In this document: positions 1-9,913 of the stretch, in pieces
Layout of the letters: every line of letters starts with the position of its first letter
How positions within the stretch are numbered: the stretch's first letter is position 1
Assembly: GCA_037176845.1 (NCBI GenBank)
Contig: JAYKXP010000005.1
Span: 62,001 to 126,000, forward strand
Length of the DNA: 64,000 bases
Source of the DNA: Paramarasmius palmivorus
Taxonomy: Eukaryota > Basidiomycota > Agaricomycetes > Agaricales > Marasmiaceae
Direction of reading: 5' to 3'
Notes under the pieces: generated by a model
What the model was told of the DNA's origin: nothing
Database searches by the model: none
Seen by the model: the letters and a program-made list of their open reading frames with translations, nothing else
Program-made: the position numbers and the translations under genes

Positions 1-1
1 C

Positions 2-632
2 GCGATCAAGCAGCAGAAGGACAAGAAGAAGAAGAAGGAAAAGAAGGAGAAACCACCTGTTCCCTCCACTTCGAAGGCCGTCTCCAAGCCACCCAAGGCG
101 TCATCGGGCAAGAAGAAGACCAAGAAGAACGTTACCGACGACGACGTCTTATCGTTTGAGCAGAAGAAGGATCTCAGTGAGGCCATTGCGACGCTGGAGG
201 GCAGCAAGTTGGAGAGAGTGATTCAGATCATTCACGAGGGTGTTCCTGAGATACGAGACGTGAGATTATTTTCTCGATGAATGAGTTCATTTTACTGATT
301 ATCATATTTAGAGTACCGAAGAAATAGAACTCGAGATAGACACTCTACCAGCGCCTGTGCTCACGAAGCTGTACAACTTTGTCATTAGGCCGATGAAGGC
401 AGCACCGCCCAAACGGAATCGTCCTGGGAAAGGTACTGGTACCGGAGGCTTGAAGCGGAAGAGTATGGATGAAGACGTGGAGGCCGAGAAGATTCGTCAG
501 CTCGAGCAGAGAATGGCTTTATTCGAGCAAGGAACAAGCGGCGCAGCATCGGCACCTGTTGCACAACGTCACGACAGCGACCAATCTTCAGACTCGAGCT
601 CAGACTCGGATTCTGGGAGTGATTCGGATTGA
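2..632 (+). CDS. BDF1: BET-family bromodomain protein, C-terminal part (NET domain), cut by window edge
   Basis: Exons 2-259 and 312-632, joined over a 52-bp GT-AG intron in phase 0. The visible 192 residues start with a Lys-rich linker. A segment beginning VLSFEQKKDLSEAI and ending LPAPVLTKLYNFVI follows; its order and spacing match the extraterminal (NET) domain of BET proteins such as yeast Bdf1. The tail has a short charged helix (VEAEKIRQLEQRMALFEQ) and ends in an acidic Ser/Asp run, as Bdf1-type proteins do. BET proteins bind acetylated histone tails through two bromodomains and recruit transcription machinery in the nucleus; those bromodomains would lie left of the window and are not seen. 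The assignment rests on the NET motif alone. Confidence 0.8.
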
Positions 633-959
633 TCGTCCTGTTACATCTGTGTTCTTTTTCGGTTTCGTTCGTGTGTTTATAGGTTCACCTTTTTCTTCCG
701 TTTATCTTACATTATATGGACCTCATTGTGGGCCATTTCCTTTGGTTTCTCGCCTTCGAGACCCTTCTCTCCTACCCTCAAGATTCCTCCTACATTCCGC
801 GACACATAATTAGCGAGGGCCTTCGAAGGGGATGTAAATCTTGTTAGTTGAAGTTGTAATTTGTCCTTTTGCGTCTCAATACAAGTACAGTAGTCCATAT
901 GATACTTGACTTCAAAATCAACGAAGGTATTCAATCAAACCGTGGTGTGCACGTTGAGA
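633..959. other. Intergenic, convergent 3' ends
   Basis: Lies between the stop codons of the BET gene (+) and the G-patch gene (-). I see only T-rich and AT-rich 3' UTR-like sequence and no gene. Confidence 0.6.
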
Positions 960-2433
960 CTACCTACGCTTGGCATTCTTCTTTTGAAACTGTTGCCAGC
1001 CACGACCTGGGTCGCTCGACTTGGCGGATGATTTCGTAGTGTTTGTCGATGCTACCTGTGGTTTGGAATTCGGTACCGGTGCCTGCTGCGTATTGTCAGC
1101 TAGAAGAGGAGGCTGTGGTGCGGGAGGTAAAGGTGTAGAAAGGGCTGTAGAAGATGCTGAGGTCTCCAAAGATGTCCAACCCCCTGTACGAAACGCTGGC
1201 ATGTGTTGTGATGTGGCAGCACTGCCTGAAGATGTTGGTTGCACAATCGCAGCTGGAGGCGGGGGCGGCGGTGATTGGACGGGAGGTGCTGGCTCTGGTG
1301 GGGCAGGACCAGGATTGGTAATGGAAGAGGAAGATGAACCAACAGTGGCCCAGCCAGATTTTTTGAATCCGGACGAGCTAGAAGCGGTATTAGTCACCGA
1401 TGACCAACCACCGCTACCGCTACTAGTATTGGTGCCGATAGATTCCAAAGACGCTGCAGGCGTGGCCAGACTCGACAACTGAGTCGAGGACTGTTTCGAT
1501 ATCTTTATACCACTGGCAGCGGCTAGCTTCCTGAGCTCCTTTTCCTCGCGCTTCCGTTCCTTTTCCTTCCGCTTGTCAATTTCTTCCTGAGGCTTCAGTC
1601 GCATGTTCGCTTGCATATCTTTGGCGCGAGCCTTGTGATGATGCGCGTACGAGTTGGTATGTTCATCGTACTGAGCAACATTCTGAAACTGTTTATCGCA
1701 CAGAGTGCAATAGAAAGCCCGAAGGGTGTCAGATATCTCGGAAGCAAGGGCTGTACGCCGTGCGACTGCATCCTGTAGATAATCAAATGTGAACAGAAAG
1801 CTTATATATGACGCATGATGGTAACAAACCTCCCGAGCTTGACGCTGTTGTTCGGTTTCCTTCTGCTGACGTTCAGAATCTAATTCTCTCCGCTGAGACA
1901 CGGTGCTCTCTATCATGCGGACGTCTTGAGTATTCTTCCCGATTCCTGTGGAGTCGGCCTTCATTTGAAAGGGTATTGGGTCAACACGAGCTGCAAGTAC
2001 AAACGTCATTACAGAAGAGCACCTCGTAAATAACCTGAGCCATACCATCTGCAGACAATCCAAGTGGTTGGCCTTCTGTCCAACCAAGCTTTGCTAACAT
2101 AGCAAAGCCTTTATTGGTCGACTTGATTTTGGTTTCGACAGTGACGACTTCACGAGCAGGCGCACGCAGGTGTTCATCGTATTTGTTGATGTCCTGGTCC
2201 ACGTCCATGGCATCTGGAGCTGGCGAAGGTGTTCGTGAAGCTATTGAAATGTCATCGTCTTGGTCGTCATCTTCCGGTCTTGGACGCTATAATGACAATG
2301 AAGGGGAAAAGAAAAGAGAAAAGTAGGGAGTATATCAGCAAGGAAGACGCAATGAGAATACCTTTAGAGATTCAGGCTGCTCTGGACGAGCAAGAGGAAT
2401 AGCGTTCCAGCGAGCTATAGTTGCTTGTGACAT
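960..2433 (-). CDS. G-patch and C2H2 zinc-finger protein (GPATCH8-like)
   Basis: Exons (complement) 2433-2362, 2286-2046, 1990-1830, 1772-960; 428 aa. The G-patch (GFAMLAKLGWTEGQPLGL, then RVDPIPFQMK) spans the second intron: donor G|GTATGG leaves one base that rejoins as an Ala codon and keeps the motif continuous. A single C2H2 finger (CTLCDKQF ... H ... H) sits near residues 180-205, followed by a Lys/Glu-rich helix. The C-terminal half is low-complexity Ser/Thr/Pro/Gln. G-patch proteins commonly activate DEAH helicases or act in pre-mRNA processing; a G-patch plus one matrin-like finger resembles human GPATCH8. Role and location (nucleus) are inferred. Its start lies 124 bp from the start of the divergent gene at 2558. 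Confidence 0.75.
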
Positions 2434-2557
2434 TTCCAGTGAGAGAAAGGCGGACTGTCACGGTACTGTCACATGTGACTCACCTGTGCCGGACCGATTT
2501 AACGGGCGTCTATTTGATGCACCTTTAGGCTCTTGTCCGTGAACCACGACCTTCGCC

Positions 2558-3244
2558 ATGCTCAAACGACAGAGGCCGTCTTCACCTTCTCCTGCAAGTT
2601 TTCCTTCCCCAGACCCTTTTTCAGAATCAATACCGAATTCCAAGCGACAAAGAGTTCTGCCACCCACTCTGGACGGCAAATTGAGAAGTCGAGAAGCGCG
2701 CAGATTCGTAAACGACAGTGACTGGGAAGAGGATGAGGAGGTCTATGAAGATGACGATGCGCTTGGCTATACGAGTAGCTCTTCATTTCTCGACGATTCT
2801 GCGTACAAATCCACCAATAATTTTCTGCACGAACTACACACATTGCAACGTCATCGTCTCCTTTTCGCCCAGTCGCAGGCACCTATACCAAAAGCGGATC
2901 TTGTCTATCTGCGCTCTTTACCTGCTCAGTCGCCTTCATCGAATACATCACCCACATCGGAGTGGCAGAAGGACCACGCGCGCGCTCAGAATAACGTGTG
3001 GTCATCGGACGACTCTCAGACCCGCACTAATGCAGAGGAGGCAGGCGTCAATCGTACGACGCATGCTGGGCACGCGGAAGATAACAGTGAAGGAAAGTTT
3101 GTAAAGGATCGATACGAGGATACCAACAGGTTTGTTAAGCTCAGTCTTCCTCGATTAATAACTGACCGTTCATCCGTTGCCAGAATGTTGGGATCCCTGT
3201 TCCTCTCGAGACGACGTGAACTGGGTGACAGTGAAGAAGCATAA
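2558..3244 (+). CDS. Unknown basic/acidic nuclear-type protein
   Basis: I do not recognise the family. The ORF is open for 228 codons from ATG 2558. A 54-bp stretch at 3130-3183 has good GT-AG borders, and removing it keeps frame, so a spliced form of 210 aa is likely. The N-terminus has two basic patches (MLKRQRP, NSKRQR) that could be nuclear localisation signals. An acidic run (DSDWEEDEEVYEDDD, about residues 54-68) follows, then a helix rich in His/Leu/Arg. The C-terminal third is Ser/Thr/Asn-rich and looks disordered. It is head-to-head with the G-patch gene (124 bp between start codons), suggesting a shared promoter. Confidence 0.5.
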   Translation: MLKRQRPSSPSPASFPSPDPFSESIPNSKRQRVLPPTLDGKLRSREARRFVNDSDWEEDEEVYEDDDALGYTSSSSFLDDSAYKSTNNFLHELHTLQRHRLLFAQSQAPIPKADLVYLRSLPAQSPSSNTSPTSEWQKDHARAQNNVWSSDDSQTRTNAEEAGVNRTTHAGHAEDNSEGKFVKDRYEDTNRFVKLSLPRLITDRSSVARMLGSLFLSRRRELGDSEEA

Positions 3245-3498
3245 TGATACCTATTGGACGGATTACTCTGATTTGCTCTGGTGGGTAAATTCAGTCGTCG
3301 ATTCGAACTCTGCTCTGACCAGGTCCAAGATTGTTAAGTATTTGCTGTCAGTGACTCAATTGCATGTAACATCTGTATTTTTATTCATCGACATGACTTA
3401 TTCTCGCATACGTACGGTGGACATTCAATTCGTCACCCTTCTAGACGGGTATCATTATTCAAATGCCATAGATGTACTTTACAGCCATCGGAAAACAC

Positions 3499-4176
3499 CT
3501 AGGAAACATTGAGTTTTATTGGTTTTTGGAACGTTTTGCTCAATTCTTCGGTCAATAGTTCGCCAATAGTCCTTTTATCCCTCGAGTAAAACCAGGAATC
3601 AGACTCTGGCGAGTAGTCGTACCGTTTGGGTCCGCTATATACGGGACATTAGTTGTGTTGGGTACCGGGCATCGTGTGGAATGGAACATGCCTGACGGGT
3701 GAAGAGAGCCATATTTGCTTGTTCGGAGGTTGCTTATTGATCACATATGTCCCTTCATCGCCCAATTTTAGTGTCAACACGCCGCTCTGTGAATGACATT
3801 TAGATTTTCCACATCTGTAACCAAGTGACAGGGCTGCGCACATGATATTCCACTTCATAATTTGGATTCCCGGTTTCATCCAATAACATCTCCAGGTCTT
3901 CCACTAATGCATCCATTGCTTCGTCCGAGAGTCGGTTATAGTCTGCAACAGAAAGATTACTGTCGTAGCGTCATTTGAGTTGTCTAAGCTGCAACGCAAC
4001 GCAAGGGAAGCGAACCTGACATTGACTTGGGGTGGTGGTGTCGCGAACCCGCGCCTCTGGGGTTGCACACGACGTCCCGGCGTTATATGCCGAGGGATCG
4101 AGTACAGTTTCCTTGCATGGCGTGCAGCAACCGTGAGACGAGGGAGAATACGGGAACTTGAGGCAAGGGGAAACAT
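3499..4176 (-). CDS. YFH1: Frataxin, mitochondrial iron chaperone
   Basis: Exons (complement) 4176-4016, 3959-3842, 3786-3692, 3634-3499; 169 aa. The N-terminal ~55 residues are Arg/Ser-rich without acids, as in a mitochondrial presequence. The frataxin fold follows: [20 protein letters not shown] (acidic helix 1, the iron-binding ridge), a beta sheet, the hallmark [10 protein letters not shown] then SGPKRYDY, and a C-terminal helix ([14 protein letters not shown]). Frataxin acts in the matrix with Nfs1/Isu1 in Fe-S cluster assembly. The last intron (3691-3635) must be GC-AG (AG|GCATGT): only that junction gives [10 protein letters not shown], while the nearby GT donors shift frame into a stop. 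The first acceptor is CGACAG at 3960, not the more obvious TTGCAG 19 bases further on. Confidence 0.95.
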
Positions 4177-4334
4177 GGAAGCTATGGTGCAAGTTATGTC
4201 CGCAAATCACGCAAGCGCGCTCCGAAACGCGACTGAAGGGCAGGCTATTTGTGACTGTCAATGATCCTTCCAAAGTAATCTCAATATTTCCGAGGATAAG
4301 GATGTACAAAGGACTATTCTATCTGTATCCCAAT

Positions 4335-4986
4335 TTACTTTTTGCCTTCCTTCTCTACCCATTCTAACCAAGAGCCTTTGTAGTTGAGAATGCTAGTACG
4401 AAATGAGGTCGGAACGAATAAACATGACTGGTTCAAAGATACTCACTTTGTATAGCCCTGACGGAAGGCAAGATCACTTGCAGTCGAGCTTCTCTTGCCA
4501 CTCCTACAGTAGAATGTAACTTCCTGATTGTAACGTGGCTTGGGGAAACCGTGTTTAGCCTCGAATGCCTCTGGTGTCAACTGAAGGGATTCCGGAAGGA
4601 TTGACAGCGGTAGATTAACAGCTGAGGGAATCATTCCCTGAATGACTTCGTCTGGTTCCCGTACATCGATCAAAAACGCGTCCTGTTACAATAGTCAGTC
4701 GTGTGCTCGGAAGAACATGTTTGTCGTTACTCACTGGGCTCGGGCTCTCCGTTTTGGGTTTCAATTCCTCATAGGGTATAACTTTGCCAGACCAATCCAC
4801 CTCATACAAATTCTGATAGTGATGTTGACTACGTTGATCTGGTTTTTCCCCAGAACCTTGCGAACTTGCAGGTGGTGGTGTCTGTGTGGATTGGAAACGA
4901 ATGATGCGAGGGTTGACCAGGCGAGGTAATTGAGTGGCCGAGCGAGCCATAAGGCGAGATGAGCTGGCTAGAGAAGCACGAAACAT
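4335..4986 (-). CDS. Mitochondrial rhodanese-domain sulfurtransferase (RDL2-like)
   Basis: Exons (complement) 4986-4735, 4682-4447, 4392-4335; 181 aa. The start at 4986 gives MFRASLASSSRLMARS, a good presequence; an upstream in-frame Met at 5043 is less likely. One rhodanese domain covers about residues 80-178: FLIDVREPDEV, the active-site loop FYCRSGKRS with Cys143, and the terminal GY...ILNYKGSWLEW. Single-domain rhodaneses of this kind (yeast Rdl1/Rdl2) transfer sulfane sulfur to thiophilic acceptors. It lies directly downstream of frataxin on the same strand (158 bp between the frataxin start codon and this stop codon). Its start is 455 bp from the divergent copper-transporter start. Confidence 0.88.
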
Positions 4987-5441
4987 GTTGAATCTCGGGG
5001 AGATGGAAGTTGAGAGGAAAGGTGTGTTGCAATGAATAATCAAACGTCGTATTGACGCGATCGCTCGAAAGAATTAGTAAAGTCTTGAGAAATTCTTGCA
5101 TCTGACACTAAATCTTGAGGTTTATACTAGATATAAGAAGCAATCCTATTTCTAAAAACAGGGTTTCCTGGATATTAGATCTGAAAATACTAAAGTGAGA
5201 TGAGCAGGACCGTTCGGGGAAACGGAAGAGGTGGGTATACGAGTCTCAGGTCCATGACTCGGTGAGACCGTCCGGAGACCGTTCAAAAAATACCTTTGGT
5301 CTCTATGGTCCATGGTCCCACCTGGGTCCCACTCTCCTTTGGGGAAAATCTCTCATCTGCGCTTCAAAGTCTATAAATGTAACTGGACATTACCCCCACT
5401 AGCCCACTACTCCCACACGACAAGCAGCACACTATAACAAC
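4987..5441. promoter_or_regulatory. Divergent promoter region, rhodanese / CTR
   Basis: No gene seen. A TATA-like TATAAAT lies at 5372-5378, about 64 bp before the CTR start codon. I looked for a Mac1-type TTTGCTC or its complement and did not find one, so copper control is not shown by the sequence. Confidence 0.35.
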
Positions 5442-6133
5442 ATGGATATGGATGGCATGGATATGAGCGGTATGGATATGGGTGGCACGTCCGGAGGAGG
5501 AGTTTCCATGATGTCGATGATGATTCCGTGGCTTCATATTGGCGGCTCAGACGATACTCTACTCTTTGAATCCTGGCAGCCCAAGACCCCAGGAGCACTC
5601 GCAGGCGCTTGCATTGGGCTGGCTGTAGTTTGCCTTTTGGAACGATACCTTTCTGGGGTCAGATCGGTTCTGGAGGCTCATTGGCGCCAACGGTAAAGGC
5701 TTACAGTTCTAGGTGGCCCAGAATAATGTATATACTGATCGTTAACATTGCAGCGCACTTGCAGTAACAACCAACAAGAGAGATTCGGCAAGGGCCTCTA
5801 CACCTTCTTCAGAGAATTGTTGCGGGTCGGAGGAATCTGAGGAACCAAAGAAGATATCCAGGAGCGTACCCGCTACTCGCGTTATCGCACCCTTCATTGC
5901 ATCGCACGATATTCCTCGCGGCTTCCTATATGCGATCCAGGCTCTACTCGGCTATGTTCTCATGTTGGCAGTGATGTGCGTGATAGTTGACTAAATGTGA
6001 CCGTTGCTTAGGCTAATGTGACTATAGGACCTTCCAAGTCGCATTCATACTCGCAATTGTATTGGCTTTGGGACTTGGAGAGATTCTCTTTGGAAGAATG
6101 GGTAGCGTGGGTGGTCACGGAGTTTTACACTGA
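5442..6133 (+). CDS. CTR: Ctr-family high-affinity copper transporter
   Basis: Exons 5442-5692, 5754-5975, 6028-6133; 192 aa. The N-terminus carries repeated Met motifs (MDMDGMDMSGMDMGG), which bind Cu(I) outside the cell in Ctr proteins. Three membrane segments can be read: about residues 50-67, 141-157 and 159-180. The second holds the MxxxM selectivity motif (MLAVM), the third a GxxxG-like packing stretch (GLGEILFG). A Ser/Glu-rich cytosolic loop containing a Cys pair separates the first two. Ctr trimers import reduced copper across the plasma membrane. Two BIM1-like copper proteins follow on the same strand, which supports a joint role in copper uptake. Confidence 0.93.
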
Positions 6134-6409
6134 ACTATTCTTCCACTCCAAACAAATGTGATGTACATTTATGCTTCTCCCTTACATTGTGTAGACTTCT
6201 TCAGTTCTCCTATTGAACCTATTCCTATTCCAACACGATCGCGGCAGAGTGTTTGACCGCCCTGAAGGTGACCGACGATGCACCGACGCGGCCATCAGTG
6301 CCAAGTGTTGGCCAAGACTGCACTAGAAGAAAAAACTTTTTGTCCGCTCCGCGATCCTTTATAACCATGACATGGTTAATGTATGCAGCACGACTCCAGA
6401 TCCCATACG

Positions 6410-7221
6410 ATGCGTCTTACCACTGCTGCTTTCGCCCTTGCTTCTTTTGTCGGTGTAGCACAGGCTCACTTCCGTCTTCTCTTCCCCGAGCCTCGTGGAC
6501 AATTCGTTGCGGATAAGGAGCCCGAATTCTGTGGTACGTATAATACCACTTCAATTTAGATTTAGACTCGAAATGTTCACAATGCTCTACTGTCTACAGG
6601 CGGATACACCAATGCAGTCAGCAACAGGTCCGAGTTCCCCTTGACAGGCGGTTATTTCACCATCAGAAGTGGTCATCCTCAGTGGACTGGTGCGTTCAGA
6701 ATACCTTGAGATGACCAGGAACGGCCTATTAAATCCTCCTATAGCTGGTGTTCTCTTGTCGACAGCACAAAACCCTTCAAACTTTGGAGACTTCAACGTC
6801 AGCGGCGAACAACAGTTTGCTCGCTACTACGCTCCCGAGCCAAATGCTGGCACTTTCTGTATCCCTCTGGATTTGAGCCAGAGTGGCATTTCTGGTTTAG
6901 AAGACGGAACCAATGTCACCATTCAAGTCAGCCACCTTATTGTTTATGCGAGACATTGATTCTAACTATATTTCATAGATCGTCTTCGCTGGTGGTGACG
7001 GAAACCTCTACCAGTGTGCCGACTTGACTCTCAGGACCAACACCGACATCCTCGCTAACCAGACTTGCAGTAACCAAACTGATTCTGGCCACAGCAGCGG
7101 TGGTGACAACTCGACAACTCAAGATTCAGATTCTGGTGGTTCTAGCGGTGCTCCTGCATTGGAAAAACCCATCATTGCGTCCGTATTGCTTGCTTTGGGT
7201 GGAATTGCTGCGTTACTGTAG
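6410..7221 (+). CDS. BIM1: BIM1/X325-like copper-binding GPI protein, copy 1
   Basis: Exons 6410-6533, 6600-6689, 6745-6926, 6979-7221; 212 aa. The start was chosen because it gives a clean signal peptide ([19 protein letters not shown]) ending just before [11 protein letters not shown], so His becomes the first mature residue. This is the signature of the X325/BIM1 family, LPMO-like proteins that bind copper through a histidine brace but lack oxidase activity. A second conserved His sits in RSGHPQW. Cys residues ([18 protein letters not shown]) fit the disulfide pattern. The C-terminus is Ser/Gly/Asp-rich and then hydrophobic ([15 protein letters not shown]), a GPI signal. Cryptococcus Bim1 works with Ctr1 in copper uptake; the same job here, next to CTR, is inference. 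A TATA-like TTTATAA lies at 6358-6364. Confidence 0.88.
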
Positions 7222-7812
7222 TCAGATAAATTATCTAGGACCTCTTTGGGATATCATACCACTTCTGTTATTTTGGTCAAAATATCATCTGTCGTGAACG
7301 AGTCTGTTCAATGAATCATATTTATGCATCATTGTGGACCGAGTCCCAGTCTAACTGTTGCGCTGGTAGCGTTTCGATGGGCATCATGATTCAAGCCTGA
7401 AATATTTTGGAACCGACAGGCACAACGGATAAACGTTAAACCAGGTGTGCACTGGTGCGCCACAGTAGGGGTTGTGCCTGGACATTCGCGAAACATTGCT
7501 TGGACCACGGTATAGTGTGCCAATGTGGTCTTGCCAGTGTCCTAGGAGCTCCTAGGAGCCAGAACAGTTGACGTCGTTGGATAGGCCACCGTGAGACCCG
7601 GGGCCTGGGAGAGTCGGGGGTGTTTATCCAGTCGTAGCTACCCGCCGTTGTCTGACATATTCTATTTCTATTTTTATAGCGAATCGGCTGTACGCCCATT
7701 TCGCAAAGATGAAAAAGTTTTTGTTCTCTGCTTCAGCCTTATTAACTAGCGTCTTCTCCGGAATTCCCAGCAAGAAAATCCCAGGAGTCACCAAAAGTTC
7801 AGCACGTTGATC
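7222..7812. other. Intergenic region before BIM1-like copy 2
   Basis: No gene seen. It contains a perfect 16-bp palindrome, CCTAGGAGCTCCTAGG (7541-7556). From about 7662 onward the sequence matches the upstream region of BIM1-like copy 3, so it is the left part of a dispersed duplication. A single ATA at 7676-7678 corresponds to the insertion point of the small element in copy 3. Confidence 0.6.
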
Positions 7813-8731
7813 ATGCTACTTTCTAGTCTTTGCGTATTCTCTGCCTTTGCCGGACTGGCCAGTGCTCACTTCCAGCTTCAATTTCCCCCTCCTCGTGGAC
7901 CTTTCGTCGAAGATGACGAGCCAACTTTCTGTGGTATGTCCCTAGCATGCTTCCTTCTGTACTCTTCTCAGTGCGCATATACAGACAAGCACTTGGATGT
8001 CAATAACAGCCGTACTGAGGTGTCCTTGACCGAGTCCTTTATCTCCATCAAGTCGGAGCATCCACAATGGACCAGTGAGTACTCTATGCAATGCCATCAG
8101 CTAGCTTCTGAACTTTTGAAAAGTCGCATTGCTCGTCTCCAACAGTTCCAATCCGACCTCGTTCCAAGACTTCGAACAGGTCACCCCCTTCACGCAAAAT
8201 TCCGGAGAAGGCTTATTCTGCATGCCACTCGACTTGAGCCATGCTAATGCAACCTTCTCTGCCGGCCAAAACGTTACTTTCCAATTGGTCTTTGATGGTG
8301 GTGACGGTGAATTGTTCCAGGCAAGTCAACTTTTGCCATGCTCGTCCATCAGCGTCTGACCCCAAGTTTGCCACAGTGCGCAGACGTTACACTGACTAAC
8401 TCGACGAATAACACGGAACCTTCTGGTTGTACGTCAGCTAATATCCAGACTGGTAGTGGTAATGGGAGCGCCTCCGGAACCACGAGTGGAGGTGGAAGCA
8501 CGCCCACTAGTGGCGCGTCAAAGTCCATCGCATTTTCATCTGTGGCGTTTACCATGGGTTTCGCGGGTCTCTTCTTGTCTTTAGCCTAACGTAGTGTATT
8601 GATCGCAAAGATGGCGAGAGATGACAATGTATTTAAACTTGCAGACGTTTCAATGGCACTACTTCATGGCTCGAACTGTGCAAGGAGACTGGAACTGAGA
8701 GTTCTCTGGTATTATCACATGGGTTGACCCT
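7662..8731 (+). repeat. Dispersed duplication, unit A (BIM1-like copy 2 with flanks)
   Basis: The sequence from just before the TATA-like stretch, through the gene, to the ACATGGGTTGACCC stretch after it is repeated at 35514-36700 with scattered substitutions. Promoter, introns and 3' flank are all included, so this is DNA-level duplication, not retrocopying. Confidence 0.85.
7813..8589 (+). CDS. BIM1: BIM1/X325-like copper-binding GPI protein, copy 2
   Basis: Exons 7813-7933, 7985-8074, 8124-8320, 8377-8589; 206 aa. The signal peptide (MLLSSLCVFSAFAGLASA) ends before HFQLQFPPPRG, giving an N-terminal His as in copy 1. The second brace-type His is in KSEHPQW. Cys at TFC, LFCMPLDLS and FQCADV is shared with copy 1. 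The tail is Ser/Gly/Thr-rich and ends in a hydrophobic GPI signal. The exon boundaries match copy 1. Intron 3 has a GC donor (CAG|GCAAGT, 8321-8376); no GT donor gives the conserved FQCADV junction. The gene plus flanks (about 7662-8731) recurs at 35514-36700. Confidence 0.88.
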
Positions 8732-9113
8732 GCCCTAGGGCCTAGGCCCTATAGTAGGCAGATAATGATTATGATCACCTGACACGTGTAGTGATAATCA
8801 ATCAACGCGGCAAACGCACCTACGTGCACAGGTTGTGGCAGGCTGCGCTTGATCCACATAGACAAGACGTACCAGGACGTACGGATCTCGCCTTTGCGTT
8901 CTCTCTACAGCTTTCATTGTCGATACTCTGTAACATCTTAAACGATCAAATCCGCAGGGCGCAGGGTGAATTACCTTGGAAATACCGACGGAAGCATTTA
9001 TAAGTAGGACGCCCTAACATATAGGAGCCAACGTTTTTTTTGCGTTCCGTTCACATATATTCCGTAAACCCATCAACGGTCCTTGTCATCCTCCTTTACC
9101 CAGAACCACGACC
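8590..9113. other. Intergenic
   Basis: The first ~140 bp belong to the duplicated unit. A palindromic GGGCCTAGGCCC lies at 8738-8749 at the point where similarity to the second unit ends. The rest looks like promoter for the next gene (TTTATAA near 8996). No gene seen. Confidence 0.5.
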
Positions 9114-9685
9114 ATGTTCAAGCTTCGACCGAAGGATACGCCCTGGGAGGTTGTGGGCATGAGGAGTGTCCAGCCTGTGTCAATGTATCACGAAGCCGAG
9201 CTAGAAGGTGCGTACCCTGTTTTTCTCCTTATCTGGCACGACCCTGAGTCAATCGATTCATAGACCTAAACGTTGTGCAAGTCAGCTCGCGCGATATGAG
9301 TCGGACCTACGTTTTCGACGTAAGGCGCTCTCAAATACACAATGTGAAGAAGCAGGCAATGGAATTTGCTAGGAAGCAGCTACTTCTCGAGGCATCAAAG
9401 CATGGATACAATGTTCTCATTCTTGAAGGGTATGTTCTTTGTGGGTAAAGCAAGTGCGTTGCTGATTGTGGCACCCAAAAGGTGGAAGATGACAATATTC
9501 AGAAGGGAGAAGTTGCACCGAATTGAAGTGCAATATAATGGGCGTCGTGCGTGAATCCTATCTTCCAGTGCAGACGTTGGCTAACTTGGGTAACCCTCTC
9601 AGCCGCGCAAGCGATCGGAAAGATGCCCCGCGGCAAGAATAGACCACCGTTTATGGAACAGGTTTTGCGAGATTACCATTGTTAA
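9114..9685 (+). CDS. Small conserved-looking fungal protein of unknown function
   Basis: Exons 9114-9207, 9264-9429, 9482-9546, 9603-9685; 135 aa. I do not recognise a named family. The middle reads like a compact alpha/beta domain: MEFARKQLLLEASKHGYNVL, then LEGWKMTIFRREKLHRIEVQY, then GRPAQAIGKMPRG and PPFMEQVL. The third donor was set at C|GTGCGT (9547), because this joins in frame to the AQAIGKMPRG exon; the later GTGAAT donor hits a stop. There is no signal peptide or membrane segment, so it is probably cytosolic. It sits between the copper cluster and the convergent sulfurtransferase; nothing in its sequence ties it to either. Confidence 0.55.
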
Positions 9686-9913
9686 ACGCTAAGACACGAA
9701 CCGTATGACCATCCATATGCTGAAGAGCAATCTATTTTATGCTTTAATGAATGATATTAATGTCAAGTTGACGCCATGTACTGTATTGCACATACCCATT
9801 GCCAATATTCATACCCATTTCGGATACCGTTGGACTGTATTGAGGTTGATGGGTGTTGATGGTCAGCGACGGTGGCGAAGTATAAATAAAGACGGGTACC
9901 AATTTTGACCAGT

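Noticed and set aside
960..1482. 153-codon + strand ORF over the 3' end of the G-patch gene
   Set aside because: Shadow frame of the low-complexity C-terminal half on the other strand.
5201..5340. Repeated GGTCC/GGTCTC motifs upstream of CTR as operator sites
   Set aside because: Irregular spacing and no match to a known copper element.
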